A stretch of DNA of 9,210 nucleotides. Origin: Porticoccaceae bacterium. GTDB lineage: Bacteria; Pseudomonadota; Gammaproteobacteria; Pseudomonadales; Porticoccaceae. The stretch spans positions 1-9,210 of the forward strand of contig JAUUYV010000036.1 of NCBI GenBank assembly GCA_030590275.1, written 5' to 3'. The position numbers and the translations under genes are program-made. Shown piece by piece: positions 1 to 5,335 of the stretch; the stretch's first letter is position 1, and each line of letters opens with the position of its first letter. Under the pieces are notes generated by a model. It worked only from the letters and a program-made list of their open reading frames with translations, ran no database searches and was not told the origin of the DNA.

Positions 1-49
1 GACCTGCCCCTTAGGAGGGGGCCGCGCTATCCAGCTGTGCCACCGGGGC
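1..49 (-). tRNA. tRNA-Arg (anticodon CCU), 5' part, truncated by window start
   Basis: Read on the minus strand, the sequence begins with a GCCCCGG acceptor 5' strand, U8, a D-arm containing AGCTGGATA, and a perfect 5-bp anticodon stem (GCCCC/GGGGC). That stem encloses the 7-nt loop CTCCTAA, so the anticodon is CCU, reading the rare arginine codon AGG. The variable region begins with AGGTC, and the T-arm and acceptor 3' strand lie beyond the left edge. The D-stem has one apparent A-C mismatch, which is tolerated in tRNAs. Amino-acid identity rests on the anticodon alone, but the fold and position are unambiguous. Confidence 0.93.
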
Positions 50-81
50 AGTAGTGAGTGGGCTTAGGACTAACGGGGCTC

Positions 82-110
82 ATTATAAATTGGCGATCCT
101 AAGTGGTACA
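82..110 (-). promoter_or_regulatory. Probable sigma70 promoter of the tRNA-Arg gene
   Basis: On the minus strand a perfect TATAAT -10 box lies at 87-82. A weak -35 match, TGTACC, lies at 110-105 with a 17-nt spacer. The bases after the -10 are GAGCCCCG. A GC-rich discriminator like this is typical of stable-RNA promoters under stringent control (known biology), so growth-rate and ppGpp control is inferred. Transcription would begin about 25 nt before the tRNA 5' end. Confidence 0.6.
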
Positions 111-130
111 GAAAAAATAAAGCTGTATTG

Positions 131-155
131 AAAAAAGTCCCCTGGCTTGAGACTT
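131..155 (-). terminator. Intrinsic terminator of the yegQ / J-domain protein operon
   Basis: Reading the minus strand from 155, a 7-bp stem (AAGTCTC pairing with GGGACTT, including one G-U pair) encloses a 7-nt loop and runs into a tract of six T residues. It lies about 47 nt after the stop codon of the J-domain gene and just before the tRNA promoter, where it would insulate the two units. The stem is only moderately GC-rich, so efficiency is uncertain. Confidence 0.7.
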
Positions 156-201
156 ATCGTTGGGCTTGCTGGATTGTTTAAGTGTGGCAAATTGGATTTG
201 A

Positions 202-927
202 TCATTTGCCGTGGAGTAATTGATCTTTAGCGGCGTTCACTTTGGCCGCAAGGTAATCGTTTCCGCCGCGGTCGGGGTGTAGTTTCTGTATCAGGCGTTT
301 ATGGGCGGTGATGATGTCGTCTCGACCGGCTCCTTTGTCCAGACCCAGTATTTGTAGTGCTTCATCCCGACTCATGTTACTGCTGGCGGCAGTGCTCTGT
401 TCTGAGCCGCTTGCTCCTGAAGAGTTAAAGCCAGTAAAGCGCCGTGTCATATAGGCATTTAGCAGCATGGCGGATTCACGATCATCGCTACGGAATTTCG
501 CTAATAATTCCTGCAATTGAGACTGATCCAGATCCGCAAGTTGTTTGCCCTGATGAATGCCACTTAGTACGGTTCCACTCATGCGCCCGTTAGTAATATT
601 TATTTTGATCTCCAGAGACTGGGTTCGGATCTTTGGCCCGATGCCGGGGCCTCCCATATTTCCCCAGAATTTTAGCAGTGGGAATGCCCGCAAACCGAGA
701 GTGAATAGAGATTTTATGATGGGGAGCGAGGCCGCGAAGGCGGCACTGAGCCAATGGGCACGCCCGGTAGCCACTAATACTATGGTGATGCCAAAGAAAC
801 CAATAAATAAACCGCGCCATACTAAAGCTCGCTGTTTTTCCGGTGGCAGAGTTTTGAGTTGTTTGCTTTGGTTCCAGCAATACCAGACAACAAAGCCCAG
901 AACGAGGAGTAGTAGAATTCTTGACAT
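202..927 (-). CDS. Membrane-anchored J-domain (DnaJ-like, type III) protein
   Basis: This 241-residue protein has a hydrophobic N-terminal segment (about 3-17), two further predicted membrane segments (about 36-53 and 57-80), a linker region, a Ser/Gly-rich stretch (about 168-185), and a C-terminal J domain (about 185-241). The J domain carries the diagnostic HPD tripeptide at 217-219, in the context KLHPDRGG. J domains stimulate the ATPase of DnaK-type Hsp70 chaperones, so this protein probably recruits DnaK to the inner membrane; its client is unknown. It lacks the Gly/Phe and zinc-finger regions of true DnaJ, and the arrangement with a C-terminal J domain recalls DjlA and Tim14-like proteins. 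The ATG at 927 lies 17 nt after the yegQ stop without a clear Shine-Dalgarno sequence, suggesting translational coupling with yegQ. A terminator follows at 155-131. Confidence 0.88.
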   Translation of the reverse strand: MSRILLLLVLGFVVWYCWNQSKQLKTLPPEKQRALVWRGLFIGFFGITIVLVATGRAHWLSAAFAASLPIIKSLFTLGLRAFPLLKFWGNMGGPGIGPKIRTQSLEIKINITNGRMSGTVLSGIHQGKQLADLDQSQLQELLAKFRSDDRESAMLLNAYMTRRFTGFNSSGASGSEQSTAASSNMSRDEALQILGLDKGAGRDDIITAHKRLIQKLHPDRGGNDYLAAKVNAAKDQLLHGK

Positions 928-944
928 CGTCGTTTATGTTTTAG

Positions 945-2333
945 TCAGGTATTAGGTAAATGGCGCATTAGCAGAGCAAACTTATCACCGAACGTGGGAT
1001 CCCAGTCATCGGGTAGCGGTATCCTTACGTGATGGCCGGAGCCGGGAGCGGCTTCTACGGTTTGCCCATCAAAGTTTTCCAGGTGGTCAAGACGGAAGGT
1101 ACGGTTGCCTTCCGGAGTGATGAGTTCCAGAGTATCACCGCTTTCAAAGCGGTTTTTTACATCGATACTCAGCCAGCCTTTTTTGCGATCAGTTTCCATG
1201 ATTTCACCGACGAATTGTTGTTGGCTATTGCTGGAGACGCCTTTGCCGTAGTTCTGATAGGCCTCGGGCACATGGCGACGATAAAACCCTTCGGTGTAAC
1301 CTCGGTTGGCGAGGTGATCTAATTCACTCATCAGCGACATATCAAAGGGCTTACCGTTAACGGCTTCGTCAATGGCGCGGCGATAGCTCTGTGCGGTACG
1401 CGCCACGTAATAATGGGACTTGGTACGACCTTCAATTTTGAGTGAATGAATACCCATGTCGATCAATGTGGGCACATGTTGCACCGCCCGCAGGTCTTTG
1501 GAATTCATAATATAGGTGCCGTGTTCATCTTCATAGGCGGGCATGAATTCATCGGGTCGGTTGGCTTCCTGTAGGAGCATTAGCGGTGGTTCATTGAATC
1601 CGGTGTCATTGCCGGGGGAGGGATCTCCGGGCGTCCATGATTGCACCTGTGGGCTTATCGGTGTGATATTTCCGGTTTCATCTTGAGTGGCTTCGTGGGC
1701 CTGGTACTTCCAGCGGCAGGCATTGGTGCAGGCGCCCTGGTTAGGGTCGCGGTGGTTCATATAACCGGACAGCAGACAACGTCCGGAGTAGGCGATGCAG
1801 AGTGCACCATGGACGAACACCTCCAACTCCATGCCGGGGCATTCTTCGCGAATTTCGGCAATCTCATCCAGGGATAACTCTCGGGATAAAATGACTCGGC
1901 TAACACCCTGTCGGTACCAGAACTTCACCGTCGCGTAATTAACGGCGTTGGCCTGTACGGAAAGGTGAATCGGAATATCGGGCCAGCGTTCTCGCACCAG
2001 CATAATCAGACCCGGGTCGGACATAATCAGGGCGTCGGGTTGCATCTCGATAACCGGAGCCATGTCTCGCAGGTAGGTGCGCACTTTGTTGTTGTGGGGT
2101 GAAATATTACTGGCGATGTAAAATTGCTTTCCCTGTTGATGAGCTTCGGCGACCGCTTCGGCCATGATATCGAGATGATTGAACTCGTTATTACGGACCC
2201 GAAGACTGTAGCGAGGTTGCCCAGCGTAAACGGCGTCAGCTCCGTAGGCGAAGGCGTAGCGCATGCTTTTATAGGTGCCTGCCGGGGATAGTAATTCGGG
2301 GGCTTTGGTCTCAGACGGTTTGTTTGACGGCAT
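945..2333 (-). CDS. yegQ: tRNA 5-hydroxyuridine modification protein YegQ/TrhP (U32 family)
   Basis: This 462-residue protein matches E. coli YegQ (about 453 residues) nearly end to end, from ELLSPAGT at 13-20 through GADAVYAGQPRYSLRVRNNE at 31-50 to the C-terminal beta domain. YegQ, renamed TrhP, is needed for prephenate-dependent hydroxylation of uridine 34 in tRNAs, the first step towards cmo5U-type wobble bases (established for the family). It is classed as a U32 peptidase by homology, but characterised bacterial relatives act in RNA or ubiquinone hydroxylation. The U32 signature lies at about 171-190 (EVFVHGALC, then SGRCLLSG). Cys179, Cys186, Cys202 and Cys206 are likely iron-sulfur ligands. 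It starts at the ATG at 2333 with only a weak ribosome site, heads a minus-strand operon with the J-domain gene, and is divergent from purT. Confidence 0.95.
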   Translation of the reverse strand: MPSNKPSETKAPELLSPAGTYKSMRYAFAYGADAVYAGQPRYSLRVRNNEFNHLDIMAEAVAEAHQQGKQFYIASNISPHNNKVRTYLRDMAPVIEMQPDALIMSDPGLIMLVRERWPDIPIHLSVQANAVNYATVKFWYRQGVSRVILSRELSLDEIAEIREECPGMELEVFVHGALCIAYSGRCLLSGYMNHRDPNQGACTNACRWKYQAHEATQDETGNITPISPQVQSWTPGDPSPGNDTGFNEPPLMLLQEANRPDEFMPAYEDEHGTYIMNSKDLRAVQHVPTLIDMGIHSLKIEGRTKSHYYVARTAQSYRRAIDEAVNGKPFDMSLMSELDHLANRGYTEGFYRRHVPEAYQNYGKGVSSNSQQQFVGEIMETDRKKGWLSIDVKNRFESGDTLELITPEGNRTFRLDHLENFDGQTVEAAPGSGHHVRIPLPDDWDPTFGDKFALLMRHLPNT

Positions 2334-2364
2334 AAAGATGATAGTGGGGAAAAATTAGCGGTGT

Positions 2365-2373
2365 ATTTTACCA
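2365..2373 (-). promoter_or_regulatory. Candidate extended -10 promoter for yegQ
   Basis: On the minus strand TGGTAAAAT forms an extended -10 element (TG, one base, then TAAAAT). It would start transcription about 25 nt before the yegQ ATG. I see no good -35 hexamer at the usual spacing, which extended -10 promoters can do without. Confidence 0.4.
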
Positions 2374-2421
2374 ACAAACCCGATGCTCTGGGTTTTTCTA
2401 TCGCTTAGCGCTGGGACTTTC

Positions 2422-2427
2422 TATAAT
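2422..2427 (+). promoter_or_regulatory. purT: Candidate -10 box of the purT promoter
   Basis: A perfect TATAAT lies 30 nt before the purT start codon. The hexamer at the expected -35 position (2399-2404, TATCGC) is poor. I looked for the PurR operator found upstream of enterobacterial pur genes and did not find a convincing copy. Confidence 0.45.
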
Positions 2428-2457
2428 AGACCGATAATTTTGGCAGGGAAAATCATC

Positions 2458-3639
2458 ATGACGAAGCTGGGTACTGCTTTCACGACCACCGCCACCAGGG
2501 TTTTGTTGTGTGGTTCAGGAGAGCTAGGCAAGGAGGTGGTGATTGAGCTGCAGAGGCTAGGTATTGAAGTGATTGCGGTAGATCGTTACCAGCATGCACC
2601 TGCCATGCAGGTTGCAGATCGCAGCTATACGCTCTCCATGCTGGATGGAGATGCCTTGCGGAAAGTCATCGAAGAGGAAAAACCTGATTACATCGTGCCG
2701 GAAATTGAAGCTATCGCTACTGATACCCTGGTAGAGCTGGAAAACGAAGGTTTTACTGTTGTTCCCTCGGCGCGGGCAGCACAGCTGACAATGAACCGGG
2801 AAGGGATTCGTCGGCTTGCTGGAGAGGAGTTGTCACTAACGACGTCTCCTTATCGTTTTGCCGATACACGGGAAGCTTTTGAAGTTGCTGTCGCCGAGAT
2901 TGGCTTTCCTTGCGTCGTGAAACCTATTATGAGTTCGTCCGGCAAGGGCCAGAGTCTGGTGAAAACCAGCACGGATGTCGATTCTGCCTGGCAATACGCC
3001 CAGGAGGGTGGTCGCGCCGGGGCGGGGCGGGTGATTGTCGAAGGTTTTGTGGATTTCGATTACGAAATCACCCTGTTAACCGTACAGCACCGCGATGGTG
3101 TTAGTTTTTGTGCGCCGATCGGTCATCGTCAGGAAGATGGCGATTATCGTGAATCCTGGCAGCCACAGGCCATGAGTGATACCGCTTTGGCTGCGGCTGA
3201 GGCCATGGCTACGCAAGTGACGAGCGCACTGGGCGGCTGGGGTGTTTTTGGGGTCGAGTTATTTATAAAAGGCGATGAGGTGATTTTTAGCGAAGTATCG
3301 CCTCGGCCGCACGATACCGGCATGGTGACGCTTATATCTCAGGATTTATCCCAGTTCGCCCTGCATGTACGCGCGATTCTCGGCTTGCCAGTGCCTAATA
3401 TTCAGCAGCATGGCCCGTCTGCTTCAGCGGCTTTATTGGTGGAAGGGGATTCCGAGCACGCTGTTTACTCTAATCTAGAGCTGGCTTTGCAGGAACCCGA
3501 TACCCAAATTCGACTTTTCGGCAAGCCGGAGGTCAAAGGACGTAGACGTATGGGCGTTTGTCTGGCTCGGGGTAGTGATAGTGATACCGCTGTAGCGAAA
3601 GCAATAGCGGTACGCAGAGCAATTAAGGTGGAGCTCTAG
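2458..3639 (+). CDS. purT: Formate-dependent phosphoribosylglycinamide formyltransferase 2 (PurT)
   Basis: PurT uses ATP and formate, via formyl phosphate, to make formyl-GAR from GAR in the third step of cytoplasmic purine synthesis, an alternative to folate-dependent PurN. The 393-residue product is colinear with E. coli PurT (392 residues). It has an N-terminal nucleotide-like fold (about 12-110, motif GSGELGKE at 19-26), an ATP-grasp region with NREGIRRL at 113-120, Lys155 and the SSSGKGQS loop at 159-166, and metal-binding acidic residues near 267 and 279. The C-terminal RLFGKPE at 352-358 is where the family binds the GAR phosphate. The ATG at 2458 is preferred over an upstream ATG at 2383 because the protein then begins MTKLGTAF like homologues, and an AGGGAA ribosome site lies at 2445-2450. 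Confidence 0.97.
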   Translation: MTKLGTAFTTTATRVLLCGSGELGKEVVIELQRLGIEVIAVDRYQHAPAMQVADRSYTLSMLDGDALRKVIEEEKPDYIVPEIEAIATDTLVELENEGFTVVPSARAAQLTMNREGIRRLAGEELSLTTSPYRFADTREAFEVAVAEIGFPCVVKPIMSSSGKGQSLVKTSTDVDSAWQYAQEGGRAGAGRVIVEGFVDFDYEITLLTVQHRDGVSFCAPIGHRQEDGDYRESWQPQAMSDTALAAAEAMATQVTSALGGWGVFGVELFIKGDEVIFSEVSPRPHDTGMVTLISQDLSQFALHVRAILGLPVPNIQQHGPSASAALLVEGDSEHAVYSNLELALQEPDTQIRLFGKPEVKGRRRMGVCLARGSDSDTAVAKAIAVRRAIKVEL

Positions 3640-3693
3640 CTTAGTGGATGGTTAAATGGTTGGGGATAGTGTGGTAATGGTTTAAGTGTTTAG

Positions 3694-3711
3694 ATGTCAA
3701 TTAGGTGACAT
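3694..3711. repeat. Inverted repeat ATGTCA-N6-TGACAT upstream of the iron operon
   Basis: Two perfect 6-bp half-sites are separated by 6 bp, 19 bp before the Fur box. The two-fold symmetry and spacing suit a dimeric regulator, but the sequence is not one I can assign (it is not the CRP site TGTGA-N6-TCACA). Repeats this short occur by chance several times in 9 kb, so this is only a candidate operator. Confidence 0.3.
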
Positions 3712-3729
3712 AAAGCTTTTATTCAGTAA

Positions 3730-3749
3730 CGATAATGACTATCATTTGC
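3730..3749 (+). promoter_or_regulatory. Fur box controlling the cupredoxin-FTR1 operon
   Basis: The sequence CGATAATGACTATCA at 3730-3744 matches 12 of 14 fixed positions of the 7-1-7 Fur model TGATAAT-N-ATTATCA. The 19-mer from 3731 matches 15 of 19 bases of the classic iron box. It lies 65-85 nt before the first gene of an iron-uptake unit, and -10-like hexamers (GATAAT at 3731, TATCAT at 3740) overlap it, so Fur-Fe(II) binding would block polymerase. Repression under iron sufficiency is inferred from this match and the gene content. Confidence 0.8.
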
Positions 3750-3814
3750 GATATTGGAAAGGCTGTGTTACAAAGCTACCGGAGGCGCTTGCACTGCGCA
3801 ATGAGGTATAGAAG

Positions 3815-4150
3815 ATGCGAATATTATTAAGCTTAATGGTGATAATGCTGGGCTTGAGTACGCTGGCGACAGGCGTTTACGCCGAAATGCCCGAGGTTAA
3901 TCTAGTGATCAAAGATCATAAGTTTGAGCCGAAAGAGGTGCGGGTTCCCGCGGGAAAAAAGGTAAAGCTGATGGTGAACAATCAGGATCCCACGCCGGAA
4001 GAGTTCGAAAGTCACGAGCTGCATCGGGAAAAAATTATTGCGGGTAATAAAACAGTCAAAATTATTATTGGTCCACTAAAGCCTGGCCGCTATCCATTTT
4101 TTGGTGAATTTCACGAAGACACTGCCCAGGGTGTTGTCATCGCAGAATAA
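3815..4150 (+). CDS. Secreted EfeO-type cupredoxin-domain protein, probable periplasmic iron-uptake partner of FTR1
   Basis: This 111-residue precursor has a clear signal peptide (residues 1-23, Arg2 then a hydrophobic core, ending VYA before Glu24), giving a mature protein of about 88 residues. The mature part resembles a single cupredoxin beta-sandwich like the N-terminal domain of EfeO: strands around 28-33, VRVPAGKKVKLMV at 42-54 and LKPGRYPFFGEFH at 88-100. It has no cysteine, so a standard type 1 copper site is excluded. Candidate metal ligands are His67, His70, His100 and the acidic residues Glu62, Glu63, Glu65, Glu98, Glu101 and Asp102. The ATG has a GAGGT ribosome site at 3803-3807. 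It lies behind a Fur box and 57 nt before an FTR1 permease gene, so delivery or oxidation of iron for that permease is the likely role (inference). Confidence 0.85.
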   Translation: MRILLSLMVIMLGLSTLATGVYAEMPEVNLVIKDHKFEPKEVRVPAGKKVKLMVNNQDPTPEEFESHELHREKIIAGNKTVKIIIGPLKPGRYPFFGEFHEDTAQGVVIAE

Positions 4151-4188
4151 GTTGTGGAGTCAAAGTTTAAGCCCCAACCTCCTATGAA

Positions 4189-4226
4189 CTTAGTTCCTTA
4201 ATTACATATGCTTAGTTCCTTAATTA
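4189..4226 (+). repeat. Imperfect tandem duplication (22-bp period) across the FTR1 start codon
   Basis: The 16-bp sequence CTTAGTTCCTTAATTA occurs at 4189-4204 and again at 4211-4226, so a 22-bp unit is followed by a partial second copy. The ATG at 4208 sits between the copies, and the second copy encodes residues 2-6 of the permease. Each copy contains the self-complementary TAATTA, which could form a weak hairpin around the start codon. Confidence 0.9.
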
Positions 4227-5047
4227 TTGTTTTTCGCGAAGTGCTGGAAGCGGCACTGATTATCGGCATTGTGTGCGCCGCTACGAGAGGCATGGACAAG
4301 CGCTTTTCAGCGGTGGGCGGCGGTATTGCTCTGGGTCTGGTTGGGGCTGTCATTGTCGCGCTTTTTGCTGATGTGCTGGCTGATTTTGCAGAGGGAATGG
4401 GGCAGGAGTTATTTAATGCCAGTGTGTTGCTGGCTGTGGTTCTGATGCTCGCCTGGCATCTGATCTGGATGGCTCAACATGGTGCTGAATTGGCCCGCTC
4501 CGCGACGGAGGCGAGCACGTCTGTGCGCGAGGGCAACGAGCCTCCTACCATACTACTTTTCATTGTGGGTCTCGCGGTATTGCGAGAAGGCGCCGAAGTT
4601 GTGCTATTTCTTTATGGTATTTCAGCAGCGGGTTCTACCGCTGGCATGATGTTAATGGGTTCACTAACGGGTCTTGCGCTAGGTGTGGTACTTGGTTTTG
4701 TTTTATATAGTGGATTAACTCGTATTCCCAGTCGGCGTTTTTTTGCGGTGTCTTCGGGTTTACTGGTTCTACTGGCGGCCGGGATGGCGGGAAAGTCTGC
4801 GAAATATCTCATTCAGGGAGATTTTATTCCCGCTTTGGGCTATGACTTATGGAATACCTCCGCACTGATCAGCAGTGATTCCATTATTGGCGATATGCTC
4901 AGTACTCTGGTGGGTTACGAAGCCCAGCCTGCGGGGATGCAAGTTGTGTTTTATGTGTCGACCTTTGTATTGATTATTGTTGGTATGCAATGGTTTAAGC
5001 CTAAGCCCCCTCGCGATGGTGTTTCTAGTACTCCGGCGGCTGTTTAG
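4208..5047 (+). CDS. FTR1-family (EfeU-like) high-affinity iron permease
   Basis: This 279-residue inner-membrane protein has both diagnostic REXXE iron-binding motifs, REVLE at 10-14 and REGAE at 126-130, each in a hydrophobic helix. About seven membrane segments are predicted (roughly 3-25, 35-60, 70-90, 113-140, 146-168, 177-196 and 244-264). Length and the C-terminal pattern (WNTSALISSDSIIGDML at 215-231, then GYEAQP) agree with E. coli EfeU (about 276 residues). EfeU and fungal Ftr1 move iron inward after oxidation of ferrous iron at an outer-face partner; here the preceding cupredoxin protein is the likely partner. The start at 4208 gives the conserved N-terminus MLSSLIIVFREVLE. No Shine-Dalgarno sequence precedes it, and an in-frame stop at 4199-4201 rules out a longer version. 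Transcription from the Fur-controlled promoter is inferred. Confidence 0.95.
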   Translation: MLSSLIIVFREVLEAALIIGIVCAATRGMDKRFSAVGGGIALGLVGAVIVALFADVLADFAEGMGQELFNASVLLAVVLMLAWHLIWMAQHGAELARSATEASTSVREGNEPPTILLFIVGLAVLREGAEVVLFLYGISAAGSTAGMMLMGSLTGLALGVVLGFVLYSGLTRIPSRRFFAVSSGLLVLLAAGMAGKSAKYLIQGDFIPALGYDLWNTSALISSDSIIGDMLSTLVGYEAQPAGMQVVFYVSTFVLIIVGMQWFKPKPPRDGVSSTPAAV

Positions 5048-5335
5048 CGGTACAAGATACAGTCTAAGCGGCTCCTTCTTTTGTGGTTTCCCCTGTTCTT
5101 TTTGGCATCCTAATTTACTGCCCTCTTAGCTGTTCTATTTGCTTCGTTAACCAGGCTTACCGAGTGCCCTCGTCGAGTACGATCACCGCGCTTTACCGTT
5201 TCAGGTTAAACTTCGGCCAGATAGAATTTTTCATTTGGCCTCGCTTAGATCTACTCCGTGTTAACAGGCCCTGGCGTCGTTTAGTGAGTTTTGTTCGAAA
5301 CCTGATAATTAAAGTACGTACAAAGGTGGTAGCTG
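5048..5335. other. 288-nt intergenic region between FTR1 and antiporter genes
   Basis: I see no convincing gene here; a reading frame from 5083 runs out of frame into the antiporter gene and encodes nothing recognisable. The region holds one imperfect hairpin (GGCCAGAT at 5215-5222 with ATTTGGCC at 5233-5240, 8 bp including a G-U pair, 10-nt loop) with no T-tract after it. A GATAAT hexamer at 5304-5309 could be the antiporter's -10 box but lacks a good -35. No strong terminator for the iron operon is visible. Confidence 0.5.

Noticed and set aside
63..103. 7-bp inverted repeat CTTAGGA / TCCTAAG flanking the tRNA promoter -10 box
   Set aside because: The 27-nt spacing and short arms are expected by chance about twenty times in a window this size. 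No known operator matches.
2383..2457. 25-residue N-terminal extension of PurT from the ATG at 2383
   Set aside because: Homologues begin at the 2458 methionine, a ribosome site supports 2458, and the candidate TATAAT promoter lies inside the extension.
2383..2457. Possible PurR operator upstream of purT
   Set aside because: No sequence close to the ACGCAAACGTTT-type PurR site is present between yegQ and purT.
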